This document shows, piece after piece, positions 54,126 to 64,000 of a DNA stretch of 64,000 bases (positions are counted from its first letter, which is position 1; each line of letters begins with the position of its first letter). The stretch comes from Doryteuthis pealeii. Taxonomy: Eukaryota > Mollusca > Cephalopoda > Myopsida > Loliginidae. The notes beneath the pieces were generated by a model. That model worked only from the letters and a program-made list of their open reading frames with translations, did not search any database and was not told the origin of the DNA. The stretch spans positions 86,551,551 to 86,615,550 of the forward strand of contig CM042143.1 in assembly GCA_023376005.1 (NCBI GenBank), given 5' to 3'. The position numbers and the translations under genes were made by a program.

Positions 54126-54885
54126 AGAGAATTAGAGACATATACATATGTGAGAGAGAAAGAGAGACACAAGCACATGCACACACACTCTCTCTTTATA
54201 TATATATATATATATAAAAGAGAGAGAGAGAGATACATGTGCATACATATAAACAGATGAAAACAAGAGTCCTAGAGATTTATTAAATTATAAAGTACTT
54301 TATCTCAGAAGTTCAAAATATATATAATGACAATGTTGTTTAAAAAGAACCTAAACAACAAACAGTGAATAAAGGGAAGACATTTGTGTGCAATTTTTGA
54401 ACAATCCAATTAAATAAACATCAAATTAAAGAAAATGGATTACATGATTCCATAAACAATTCAGTCTGAAAAATCATTGAAATTTATTACTTCATTATTG
54501 CAGCACATTTTTTATTTGTTTTTTTTTTTGTTGTTTTTAAAACAAGAAAAGACAAATATTTTATAGATTATTCATTTAAAACAGATTTTCAGAATGGTAA
54601 GGAGAATTTCTTTCTCATTTCTTTTTAGAATAAGATAATATCTGTAGAAAATTGTTTGGAATTTATTTACAACTTGGAAAAAGGAACAGCAAAATGCAAA
54701 ACAAAAATCTCTTTTCAATCGAAGAAATGTGAAAATAAATTTTGCAAAATGTTATTTTTGTCAACCAACGAGGAAGATAAGATAAAATATAGAAAATGTG
54801 TTAAGAGATATGTATGTCAGCTAATTTTACGAAATAAAAGATACACATATAAAAGACACACACACAATATCAATATATATATATA

Positions 54886-54903
54886 TGTGTATCTCTCTCT
54901 CGT

Positions 54904-54953
<50 letters not shown>

Positions 54954-54976
54954 ACGAGAGAGAGATACACACATAC
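54886..54976. repeat. Palindrome around (TA)n
   Basis: GTGTATCTCTCTCTCGTTCTC on the left and its complement on the right flank an uninterrupted TA run. A smaller similar case (CTCTCTCTTTATATA / TATAAAAGAGAGAG) is at 54188-54232. Confidence 0.88.
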
Positions 54977-55066
54977 ATATATAATTGAGGCAGACAGACC
55001 GAAAAAACACACATATATGACAGAGAGACAGATTGACACACACATTATATGCATGTGTATATATGC

Positions 55067-55072
<6 letters not shown>

Positions 55073-55118
<46 letters not shown>
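55073..55118. repeat. (TA)n microsatellite
   Basis: TA run. Confidence 0.95.
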
Positions 55119-55119
<1 letters not shown>

Positions 55120-55121
<2 letters not shown>

Positions 55122-55540
55122 GTCCTCAGAGAAAAGTTCCAATTAAATTGTTAGCCTCAATTTGAAAGTGCTAATTGCAAATTACATTGTAAATTTATTG
55201 TCAACATGTTGCCCGAATCTATTTTGTTTCATACAGACTAGCTTAAAGGCCGCCAAAGGCAGGCATTAATAATGATGTCTACTCACTTCCTATTTAGAAA
55301 ATTTATATCTAAAAATAAATAACTCACTTGCATGACTGATGGAACATCAGATCCTTTAAAAAAAAAAAAAAAAATGCTCAACCCCTTTTAACCCCCCAAA
55401 AAACACAATTCTTAAAAACTACTCATTTTAGAAGATTTTTCTTTGCTTCTGAATTTTATCGCTTCACATGTTCAATTTTGAAATTTACCTTGAGGGCAAA
55501 TTTGTGATAAATGTTCAATATATCAGTTTGTTATTTGTCT
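55120..55540. other. Unassigned A+T-rich DNA
   Basis: No supported feature. Confidence 0.4.
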
Positions 55541-55812
55541 GCATTTTTGAGACAAGGTTTGATGTCCTCATCTTTATTGTGGTATGTATAAACACAACGT
55601 TTCAGCTGCTGTATCCTCCTCTGGCCTTCCCCAGGTGTTCCTTGTGTATCTGAGCATAGTAATGACCTAACCTGGGAAATCCTTTTTATTATGATGTTAT
55701 TGGATTCTACACTTTCAGTTGTACAAGAATCCCCCACCCCCGTCAAAAAAAAAAAGGATTGTGATTTTTCTCATGACACATGTCAGAATGATACATATGC
55801 AAAAACAATGAT

Positions 55813-56051
55813 GGGACCATATGACCTTTAGGCACCCCTTTTTGATCTCGATTATGAAAGGCCATGTTTTTCATTTACACTGTCAATATCCGGTTGTTTT
55901 AACAGACAATTTTTAGATATTTCTTTTTTAAATTATAAAACTAACCCCTAACCCCAACCCCTAACAAACAACCGGATATTGACGGTGTAAATGAAAAACA
56001 TGTCCTTTCTTAATCGAGATAAAAAGGGGTGCCTAAAGGTAATATGGTCCC
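55813..56051. mobile_element. MITE with ~85-bp inverted repeats
   Basis: GGGACCATATGACCTTTAGG at the left and CCTAAAGGTAATATGGTCCC at the right, paired for about 85 bases through AACAACCGGATATTGACGG. The core holds CTAACCCCTAACCCCAACCC. I see no convincing target duplication. No coding capacity. Confidence 0.82.
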
Positions 56052-56134
56052 AGATCTTCAAAAGTTCTTCAATGACTGTTTGAGCAACAGTCAAACAATT
56101 AAAAATGATTTCCTAGATTAGGTCATTACTATGC

Positions 56135-56697
56135 TTGATTTGTTTGTTTTGTTTTACGGCATATCAACCTCAGTGGGTCATTTAATGCCGATAAAGTTTT
56201 GAAATACATCAATTCTTAATGGATAATCAATTTTTTATAAATACATTTGTTCTATTTAACCCATAGATGGGACCCTAACAGGTACTACCACTCCAGGTCA
56301 GAGTGGACCAGGGAGCGATGGTGATGAAGGGGTGCTCCACATTCCCCAAACCTCTAAAACTGGAACCTCACCATCAGATAGAGTTTAATGTCATTCCCAG
56401 GACATGTAGACCCGCAGCCACCGCCTTCTAGCACACATATGATAAAAAGGGGTTGGGGCTTGCCATAAGGGCAATAGGGTTGGGAAAATCATATAGGTGC
56501 TAGGGCTTGACGTGACCAGCCGATTAATCGGAGGGGGCGATAGGGCCAAAGTGGAGTATTGCATGTCATGAACTGCTCACCTGGGCTCTATCCTTAAGCA
56601 TCACGGGTCACCACCCACGGCCAACAGGTGGCCCCCTTGGGGGAGTCTTACCCCTCTGCAGAGGTGCATTCTAATGCCCCAGCCGACAGGGCGGTAC
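56135..56697 (+). repeat. Repeat D, long variant
   Basis: TTGTTTTGTTTTACGGCATATC to CCCCAGCCGACAGGGCGG. Same order of blocks as 11946-12530, with a short deletion near 56530. Confidence 0.8.
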
Positions 56698-57023
56698 TAT
56701 GGTTGAATATACAGGGAATACCTGAATAAGGTCAAAGGATACAGTGGCCAAAATAGTGTGTTTATACATACCACAATAAAGATGAGGAAAACAGTCTGAA
56801 AAAACAAAATTATTCAAATTTTGATGATAAAATTTTATTTATGGAAGATTTCTGCTTTTATTTTTAGGTGTTTTGCTTTTACTAAGATGTACAAAATAAA
56901 TTAGTCTAACCCTGTTTTTGTTTTATATCTGAAGATGCTGTTACAAGCTAAGCTTGTTGCATTTGAAATAAATCATTACATGAAGCAAATTTAAAGGTTT
57001 TTTTTTCCTTCAACTATTTACTA

Positions 57024-57028
<5 letters not shown>

Positions 57029-57073
<45 letters not shown>
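57029..57073. repeat. (TA)n(CA)n microsatellite
   Basis: TA run followed by CACACA. Confidence 0.93.
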
Positions 57074-57075
<2 letters not shown>

Positions 57076-57290
57076 GGTGTTTATAAAGTCTGTGTGCACT
57101 TTAAAAAAAAAAAATCAAATTTTAAAGTTCGCATGGATTTTGTGGACACTATGTGTATGTGTGTGTGTATATATATGGATTTACACTATGTGTGTGTATG
57201 ATGCGGAGAAACGCGCAGCGGATGTGCTAATGACGAAACGATCGCAGGCTTGCATGCTTTTTGGAACATCAATGCTTCCGTTTTGAATTT
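57073..57290 (+). mobile_element. Possible mariner-type end
   Basis: CAGGGTGTTTATAAAGTCTG looks like a mariner inverted-repeat start (compare CAGGGTAATTGAAAATTAAT at 59929). No matching second end or transposase was found. Confidence 0.3.
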
Positions 57291-57433
57291 AAATTATTTT
57301 CTGCTTCTCTCTTGATGAGTCCAGATTAAAAACAAGCTCGGATGATGATTTTTATAAATCGAAATATTGTTCAATATTAGCTATGAATATGTTATAAAAT
57401 ATTTTCATATCCTTTTATCTATACTATATATAT

Positions 57434-57465
<32 letters not shown>

Positions 57466-57920
57466 CAATCCTGGAGACTAGATAGAAACTATGTAAAAAA
57501 ATTCAGTCATTTTACTTTTCACCACACTAAATAAAGCAAGTTGAAAAAGTACTATAAGAGGAATTTAATGCTAGTTTGTTTTTTTGTTTTTTTTCTCCAT
57601 AAACAGTAAAACACTATAAAATGAAACTTTTTTTTTTTAAAGAAGAAAATAGGGAGGGTAAGAGAGAGTATATAATATAGTTGTATTTCTTCTTGTATCT
57701 TTTTTAGTCAACAGCATTCATTTCCCTGGGGAATTAGTTTTTTAATTTTAAAAAAAATTTCAAAGTAAAGTTTGAATAAAAAATAACACACATTAATTAA
57801 AAGTGTAAATAACACCAAAAAAGAAAAGAAAAAAATTCCACTTGTAAAGAATTTTGATGTTAGTTCTATTTTAAGAACAGAATTGACATCCCCACCCCAT
57901 CACATAGTTTAGATTATTAA
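57291..57920. other. Unassigned A+T-rich DNA
   Basis: (TA)n near 57424-57465. If the exon at 57924 is real, this would be its downstream intron. Confidence 0.35.
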
Positions 57921-57923
57921 AAC

Positions 57924-58109
57924 CTTAAATTTCCTGACAAATGCTAAATACTTATGTCCAAACCTTTTAGTATCGTTCCAGGTTTGTACAAATCTGAAGA
58001 CTTTCCAAGTCAGGCTTTCTGTGGATTTTGAATCTTCCAGGTTAGTTTGTACAGAAGACTGGACTCCTTCATATTTATCATGTTTGGGTTCCTCAAAAGA
58101 CATTTTTAT
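57924..58109 (-). CDS. Candidate host coding exon (60 codons)
   Basis: On the minus strand a pyrimidine-rich stretch ending TTCTGTTCCCAG is a good 3' splice site (AG at 58111-58110). It is followed by ATAAAAATG (ATG at 58103) and exactly 60 codons, then AAATTTAAG|GTTTTA, a usable 5' splice site (GT at 57923-57922) in phase 0. The protein begins MSFEEPKHDKYEGVQSSVQT and continues with WKVFRFVQTWNDTK and FGHKYLAFVRKFK: acidic and polar first, then basic and aromatic, not low-complexity. The likely form is a first coding exon with an upstream 5'-UTR intron. I do not recognise the family. No repeat copy overlaps it; the nearest is the H2 Helitron at 58187, which would lie in the upstream intron. 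A chance frame is the alternative. Confidence 0.42.
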
Positions 58110-58186
58110 CTGGGAACAGAAGTAAATCTTAAATCTTAAAAGTCTATCTTTGGTCCAAGACTGAAGCTTATAATGAGCATTTCATA

Positions 58187-58662
58187 TCTATATATTGATA
58201 CTCGTGTTCCTTAAAAGTATGTCAGTTATCATCTTTCAACATCCTCTGGTTAAAAATGAGACCATCCAAATTTCCCAAGACAAAATACAAAAATGTAAAT
58301 ACTGATTATGTGGTATTGCTTATCCTCCAAATTCTTATTTCTTATGAGTGTCGTCACCTCAGCTAAATAATGGACTATTCTGTTTTTAGTAAAAAGGAAG
58401 AAAGGGAAGAAAAAGGACATGCTACACAGAAAGAATATAATAAGAAAGAAACAGTAGGGAAAAGATAAAGAGAGGGGCTGATAACGCTAATCTGTTTCAG
58501 TTGAACATGATGAAAAGAAGGAAAGAAAGAAAAAAAAAAAGAGTTAAATCAAGATTATTATACTTTTTACATATTTAAGTATTTTGCAACAGCTGTTAAG
58601 TAAACATCAAATATTGTAATAATTAAATTATCATACTATGGTATATCCACAGGTTCTGCAAG
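58187..58662 (+). mobile_element. Helitron H2, full length (476 bp)
   Basis: A|TCTATATATTGATACTCG and TGTTCC at the start; TATGGTATATCCACAGG then CTGCAAG|T at the end, with the CTAG changed to CAAG. Aligns throughout with 6565-7037. Confidence 0.8.
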
Positions 58663-59094
58663 TAAATATTAAAATCTGATCAAAAGTGCTTTAGTTTTCA
58701 TACTTCTTGTAACTCAAGTATCAGAGTTAACAGAGAAATAATAGAAAGAAACATGAGTATTAAGGATAATGAAAAAGGTTTACTAAGCAAAAAAAGAAGG
58801 GGAACAGAGTAATTAGCAATTGCTTGGTTAAATTAACAAGACCTTTGAGATCTCATTTCTCTCTTCTGAGGTTCTGTCAGACATTATTGATAGGAAAAAC
58901 ATTGAAATAAAAACACACGAATACTTAAAGCCATATCACTTGTAATGAAGTGGCCTCATTCTCACATCAATGAACCTGATGCCTGGCTGTGTGACCAACA
59001 ACAAAGGGTCAATCACAAGAAAAAAGTAGGTGTGAGAGTTGGGGATTTAAAAAAAAAAAACTCAGTGAGCTACCGGTATATTAAATGTCAACTG
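58663..59094. other. Unassigned DNA
   Basis: No supported feature. Confidence 0.4.
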
Positions 59095-59243
59095 GTGGCA
59101 GCATGTTTCAAACAGGACCATCCTGGAGAGAACGAGACTCCCTGGCATATACGACATACTTTTCCTGTGCAACCTGAGATGGGCTGGCCACTTGAACAGA
59201 CTTGGGGATGACAGACTGCCAAAGCAGATTCTGTATTGAAAGA
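59095..59243 (+). pseudogene. Non-LTR retrotransposon fragment
   Basis: A + frame ends LRWAGHLNRLGDDRLPKQIL then Y and a stop, the post-RT motif seen in I/RTE-type LINEs, here cut off just before a D copy. Confidence 0.68.
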
Positions 59244-59252
59244 GGGTTGAAA

Positions 59253-59584
59253 GTTTGGTTGAATTTTATGGCATGTCAACACTTGTTGGGTTATTTTGTG
59301 CCAAAGACATTGTTTTATTCATTCTTCATGGGTACTCAATTTTTTAAAACTCAATTATTTTTAAATACATTTTTGCAAACTCATTTTTTTCTATTTAACC
59401 CATAGATGGAACCCTAACAGGTATTACCACTCTGAGTCAGAGAGGACCTGGAAGTAATGAGGATGAAGGGGTACTCCACATTCCCCAGAGCACCAGAATT
59501 GGAACTTCACCACCAGATAGAGTTTGACATCATACTCAGGATATTAAGACCCTCAGTCAGAGCCTTCTAGCACATATGATACAA
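59253..59584 (+). repeat. Repeat D, medium-length copy
   Basis: TTGAATTTTATGGCATGTCAAC to CTTCTAGCACATATGATAC. It includes the first part of the long-form extension. Confidence 0.8.
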
Positions 59585-59926
59585 TGAACAGCTAGTTGAG
59601 GTAGAGAGCTACCAGCAAAGCAACACGTAACAACCTAAATTTTGGGGTTAGCTATTCCGCTCAATTGGTGGGTGAGCTACAATTTGTCAAACAATAGATC
59701 TTTCTTTCTTTGACTCTAAAATACCACTTCACATCTCACTGTTTTTCAGTCCAGAGAGAAGTTGCAACACTGATAATAAATAAGAGTTGCATTTTTTTCT
59801 GTGACCACATGACTGACTTCTTGCTCTTCCTGATGTTGTCATCCCTTCATCTCATCTTTGTCTCCAGTAACTTTCTTCGAGGCCTTGCAATGGCACAATC
59901 CAACAAAGTTCAAATAATAAAAATAC
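59585..59926. other. Unassigned DNA
   Basis: No supported feature. Confidence 0.4.
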
Positions 59927-59928
59927 TA

Positions 59929-60473
59929 CAGGGTAATTGAAAATTAATTCCCTATTTTAAACTATTCATAATTTAGTTATATGCAGTTACATTTTTCTCA
60001 ATTCTTTAATGTATATTCCTTAATATATGGTAATTAAATCTGTGTTATTGTTTGATGGTGCTCCTCCACATTTTGCTATTGTTGGCTGAATCACCATTTT
60101 CCTGGGAGATGGATGGGTAGACGTGATCCACACAAGTGGCTGGCCAGATTTAACAACCTGCAACTTTTTTTTGTTTGACGTTGGTTGAAGGAGCAATTCA
60201 CTCTATGAAACCAATGACTTTGGGAGTACTTGAAGGATGAATACGAGAATTTATTTCTGTCATTCCACAAGAGTTCCTGGTAAGATCAATTGATGTGATT
60301 CCTAAGTGGCTTGAGAGGCTGGAGGCGAATGCTAGTGCCCATATTTAGAATTTTAAATAAAACTCCATGTTATGTGTGTTCTTCTCATATTCATCTTTTG
60401 TAAATAATAATGATTAAGAAATAAATTATAAGATTTTTAAAATAGGGAATGGTATTACTTTATAATCACTCTG
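59929..60473 (+). mobile_element. mariner/Tc1-like element, deleted (545 bp)
   Basis: TA (59927-59928) then CAGGGTAATTGAAAATTAAT and TCCCTATTTTAAA at the left; TTTAAAATAGGGAATGG then TAATCACTCTG and TA (60474-60475) at the right. These are inverted repeats of about 30 bases with a TA duplication. Inside, broken + frames resemble the C-terminal third of a transposase: FAIVG..., GWPDLTTCNFFLFDV, and in another frame RIYFCHSTRVPGK with RLEANASAHI. In this family the WP.SPDLTPCDFFLW motif carries the third catalytic residue region. The N-terminal two thirds are gone. Confidence 0.8.
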
Positions 60474-60856
60474 TATTTCATTTATAAATAGCAATGGTAG
60501 TGAAAGAGTTCTTCTAAGCTAAAGATTATCATATTTTTAAATTAAAAATCAATCCTTGCAAGATGAGAATTCTGATTTAATCTAAAGTGAAAAAACTTTT
60601 AACATAGATAAAAACAAAAAAACAAAAAGTAATTTAAAAAGCTGATGGCAGAAATAAAGTCAAATGTCACTTTTGATAAGTTTAACTAGAGCAAGACATT
60701 GAAAATGAATTTGGAAAAGAGATTGAAGATAAAAGTTTATCAACAAAGGTCCATTTTCTGCACAATTTTCAACTCTTTGTACTCTTTTATATGGGTAATG
60801 TAGCACCAAATAACATTTCAAAAGAATATTACTATAAGAGGGAGTCAAAAATTTTG

Positions 60857-60904
<48 letters not shown>
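60857..60904. repeat. (TA)n microsatellite
   Basis: TA run directly left of the inverted-repeat element. Confidence 0.95.
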
Positions 60905-60909
<5 letters not shown>

Positions 60910-61155
60910 TGAGAATAGAGGAAAGTGTGGATAAAACAGCACATTCCTCTTCTAAGTCAACTGACTGACCCTACAGAAAAAGAATAAATCCTACATACCA
61001 ACCCCCCATCAGTGCTTCACACCTCACCCATTCACCTTTTCACTATAAAAACAAATGTACGAGTACCTATGTTCAATAAAGCTTCATTCAATATGAGGCG
61101 AAATATCCACTAAATTTATGCTGTTTTATCCACACTTTCCTCTATTTTAAACTAC
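60905..61155 (+). mobile_element. 251-bp element with ~37-bp inverted repeats
   Basis: GTAGTTGAGAATAGAGGAAAG, GTGTGGATAAAACAGCA at the left is matched by TGCTGTTTTATCCACACTTT, CCTCTATTTTAAACTAC at the right. The inside has CACTATAAAAACA followed 24 bases later by TCAATAAAGC, like a core promoter and poly(A) signal. The class is unclear: a MITE, or a tiny LTR-like unit. Confidence 0.68.
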
Positions 61156-61186
61156 ATTTTGTTGGATTTATTCAAATCCTCCACTC

Positions 61187-61223
<37 letters not shown>

Positions 61224-61429
61224 GTACTGGTGAAGTGGCTTATCTATTTGAGGGAAAATCAACAAATGGATATTTCACTCTGATAGTACATTTTTTGTAC
61301 CTTCTTTTGTGGTTTATCACCTCTTGAAAACTTTCTATAAAAACTTTTTCTCCTGACAGTGACCACAAGTTGAGTTAAGAACAATGAAAAAATAAATAAC
61401 AAAACTATTCCTATTTGCTTTTGTTCATC

Positions 61430-61482
<53 letters not shown>

Positions 61483-62308
61483 CTACAGATTTTGGAAACT
61501 CTCATATATAATACATAAACTCTCAAGGCAGAAGAATTGTGAGTATATAATTTTCAATTGTTTTTTTTTTTTTTGTTTCGTTTTTTTTTTTTTTTTTTTT
61601 GGGGGGGGTCATAATTCAAAACAAACTTTAATGAAATTCATACTTTATTTTATGACTTTTTTTCCGCAATTTAATTAACAAGAGAGGACTGAAAGTCGAT
61701 CCCTCATTTTTTATTGCTGTATTGTCTTGTTGTCTTTTTGGTCTGTAGCTGTTTATGATGACTTTTCCTAGGTGTGAGGAAATATTAAAGAACCTGGATC
61801 TACAATTAACATTTGGTGTGTTGCTTATGGCGCTGGCTTTGAATATTTGTCTTAATCTTTTGTTGTGGATGTATGCGATCATGGATGGATTGTTGAAATT
61901 AAACATGTGTTGTATTTTGGATATGTGTTGGAATAAACAGTTGTTGCTATCACCCAATCTAATGTTGCATTTGTGCTTGTAGATGCATTTTTTCTTAAAT
62001 TATTTTTATATGTCTATCGTGCATCTGTGTTCTTTGTATTGGGGTTTCTTCTTGAATCACAGAGACATTTTGGTGTGGACATACTTTCTTTTATTCCATC
62101 TGATTACATTCTTAAACAACACGAATGTTGGGGGAGCTGCAGAGAGGACAGCTGGACTCAACTCTCTAAATTATAATTCTATTTTTCCCCAGAATCACCT
62201 GGTCACATGACCCTCTAAGCCCCACTCCAGACAAAGTTGAGTTCATGCCTTTCAAAATATATGGCAGTGATTTTCCACAGCTTACCATTATTCTAAACTA
62301 TATAATAA
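61156..62308. other. Unassigned DNA with microsatellites
   Basis: (TA)n at about 61190-61220 and 61433-61472, T/G runs near 61560-61608. A 109-codon minus-strand frame (61628-61957) has mixed composition (HMFNFNNPSMIAYIHNKRLR) but no family that I recognise. Confidence 0.35.
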
Positions 62309-62549
62309 TAAAGTCGTCGGGGCGGCCTGATGTCGGTATCAGCCAATCAGCGAGGGAGTCTATCCCCTTTTCACTAGCGCTAGACCAAGGAGATTGTTTT
62401 TGCATCTGAGGTGGAGTGCCACACCTACCATAAGCTCCTTACTTTACTGCACAGATCCCTGTGCTACTCATAAGCTGAGTTGGGAGGACCGTTATCAAAC
62501 TAGGAATCTTGTGATTTCTAGCCGAATGCTCTACCGACTGAGCTAACCC
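62309..62549 (-). repeat. SINE A, well preserved
   Basis: AAAGTCGTCGGGGCGGCCTG, CCCCTTTTCACTAGCGCTAG, ending CTACCGACTGAGCTAACCC. Confidence 0.88.
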
Positions 62550-62920
62550 TAAAAATTAAAAGGTTATGTCTATCCATAATATAACAGAATGAGGTCTAAC
62601 TCAGCAACTCTGGATGTTTTGGCAAAGTCATGAAAGTGACAAACCCCACTGGACTGTGAGATGCCGAGCTCTCCTGATACTCTCTGAGTGCTACTCAGCA
62701 GATTAGCGGCCTCTATGAGCTTGAATCATGGAATGCATAGTTTTAGGCCAACTTGACCTTGCTTGATCCTTAAAGGTTGTTGCAACCCAAGTGAAATTAC
62801 GTAAACCATCTGGTTACTGTACTGTAATCAACTGCGCTTTCAGCATTCACACAACAAATGTTTTTGGTTGGTTCCATGGCATAATTCTGTGCAGCTTTCA
62901 AAACCCACATGGTGTCAATG
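62550..62920. other. Unassigned DNA
   Basis: Fairly balanced composition; no frame or repeat partner supported. Confidence 0.38.
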
Positions 62921-63208
62921 CACATGGTGTCAGGGTAATTTTCACCTTTAGTTGGCTAAATTCCTAGCAAATAAGGCATTTAGAGTAACCTCCCTTGACT
63001 TTCACTTTGAAACAAGCCGGTAGCCATTTAGAAAGTCTCCGAGCGAAATAAACAAACTTTTTCGAAAAAAAATACAACTGCATGCTTTAACACAAAAATA
63101 TCATAAAATGTGTTCTTAATAACAATAAAGTTCATTTCAGATAATGCGCACACACAATTTTATGCTAGGAATTTAGCCAACTAAAGGGGAAAATTGTGTC
63201 AGTGCACC
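62921..63208. mobile_element. MITE-like element, ~47-bp inverted repeats
   Basis: GGTGTCAGGGTAATTTTCACC, TTTAGTTGGCTAAATTCCTAG at the left; CTAGGAATTTAGCCAACTAAA and GGAAAATTGTGTCAGTGCACC at the right. The interior is A+T-rich. No target duplication is obvious. Confidence 0.74.
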
Positions 63209-63256
63209 AACTACAATTATACCACTAACCACTGCTTTGTGATTATATATATATAT

Positions 63257-63299
<43 letters not shown>

Positions 63300-63300
<1 letters not shown>

Positions 63301-63530
63301 GAACCCTTTCCCATGAGCAGGATGCAACACAAGGTCAATTTCTTAAGCAGAGTTTAACAGGTTTGAAGTCAGAGTTTTCCTTCTCCAAGACTAGTTACCT
63401 AGCCAAGGTTAAAAAGCCCAATCAGCCCTACTATTTACTCATAGCTGTAGAGAGAGAGAGTAGTTGGATGAATACCTTTCCCAAGGGTATTAGCGCTTTG
63501 TAAAATGCAAACAGCCTTGTCACAGCTTCA
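63300..63530 (-). repeat. SINE B, tail and body
   Basis: CCCTTTCCCATGAGCAGGATG, ACACAAGGTCAATTTCTTAAG, AATACCTTTCCCAAGGGTATT, ending in AAACAGCCTTGTC near the B-box side. Confidence 0.82.
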
Positions 63531-63916
63531 GTCACATGATATACATGCAGCAAATTAGAACATACCAAAATATTGTAATTTTTTTTTTTTTAACTCAATT
63601 CTACAGTGTTTGTACAGTAGACAAGATGGTTCTTTTAGTGATGTGAATTGCACAAGTTACATTCTTTCTGTTGCCAGATAAATTCTTTCTCTAGTTATAC
63701 TAGATTGTTTATATAGTTGCAGTAAAGAATGAAGTAAGTAATGTTTCTAAGAATACAGCCAACAATCAAAATACCTTCTAAAAAAAATAAATAAATAAAA
63801 AAAATAAATAAAAAAACAAAAAAAAACAGTCAATAAGGATTTTTATCAATTCTATCAAGAACTGCCCAATTCAGTTTGGTAAACACAAATCTGCTTTCTT
63901 AGAAATAAAAATTCTT

Positions 63917-63947
<31 letters not shown>

Positions 63948-64000
63948 GTGGGGAAGACAAGAACTTTTACAATAAAGCAAAGGTCAAAGAAAGCAATCGA
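63531..64000. other. Unassigned A+T-rich DNA
   Basis: A/T-run-rich; an A run near 63920-63946 and AAATAAAT repeats near 63782-63825. Confidence 0.4.

Larger units (their letters stand above)
55548..56795. mobile_element. Foldback composite with nested MITE and repeat D
   Basis: The left arm (GATGTCCTCATCTTTATTG, TGGTATGTATAAACACA) is complementary to the right arm (TGTTTATACATACCACAAT, AAAGATGAGG). Between the arms lie a MITE (55813-56051) and a long D copy (56135-56697). The arm sequence is that of the elements at 8.1 and 19.4-19.95 kb. Confidence 0.64.

Noticed and set aside
54817..55142. Several overlapping Tyr/Ile-rich frames
   Set aside because: Produced by TA runs and the palindrome around them.
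61628..61957. 109-codon minus-strand frame as a gene
   Set aside because: Composition looks protein-like, but there are no splice signals, motifs or family that I can name; left as unassigned.
1..64000. A previously undescribed multi-gene system (defence, biosynthetic or toxin cluster)
   Set aside because: No cluster of real coding sequences exists in the window. Every recognisable protein piece belongs to a transposable element, apart from one or two uncertain single exons.

Overview
This is A+T-rich animal nuclear DNA, almost certainly intergenic or intronic. It contains no operons, no ribosome-binding sites and no long conserved reading frame. It does contain tRNA-derived SINEs, non-LTR retrotransposon fragments, mariner relics, Helitron-like elements, foldback/MITE elements, a Ty1/copia retrotransposon and very many (TA)n and (CA)n microsatellites. 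This mix suits an invertebrate metazoan. A lophotrochozoan such as a mollusc is my best guess, but the sequence alone does not prove it.

The repeat families are named here by letter. SINE A has a tRNA-Ile-like head, a conserved body and a short TTTACTTA-type tail; about 11 copies lie on both strands. SINE B is a longer tRNA-like family, and C is a short tRNA-like unit. Repeat D is a dispersed 300-600 bp repeat that begins near TTTTATGGCATGTCAACC. Helitron H1 starts with TCTTATTATAATGGAG and ends with a hairpin plus CTAG. Helitron H2 starts near TCTATATTAATACTCG and ends with a CTGTGG/CCACAG hairpin plus CTAG. Repeats F and H, a foldback family and several single MITEs complete the set.

Layout: 1-9 kb holds a hAT-like MITE, a GAAA tract, a B/D mosaic, a mariner relic, an LTR-like repeat and a hairpin insertion. 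9-16.6 kb holds a Helitron, MITEs, a segmental duplication whose second copy carries a 165-bp solo LTR, and an uncertain membrane-protein-like exon. 16.66-18.83 kb is a compound CA/TA satellite. 19-28.9 kb is foldback, SINE, Helitron and tandem-repeat DNA. 28.95-32.34 kb is a minus-strand Ty1/copia element with near-identical LTRs and a perfect 5-bp target duplication. 33-36 kb is repeated non-LTR fragments. 36.8-41 kb is a Helitron cluster that includes a head-to-tail pair and a 155-bp miniature. 42.9-44.2 kb is a more balanced, apparently single-copy stretch. 47.5-52.5 kb holds GA tracts, a Helitron with a doubled 3' end, an LTR-like repeat and two LINE fragments. 55.5-56.8 kb is a nested foldback/MITE/D composite. 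57.92-58.11 kb is the best candidate for a host coding exon (minus strand). 59-64 kb holds a LINE fragment, a mariner with both ends, inverted-repeat elements and SINEs.

No set of genes works together here. The only recognisable proteins are those of transposable elements, all broken, plus one or two candidate host exons. I found no evidence of a new multi-gene system. The informative content is transposon structure and nesting.
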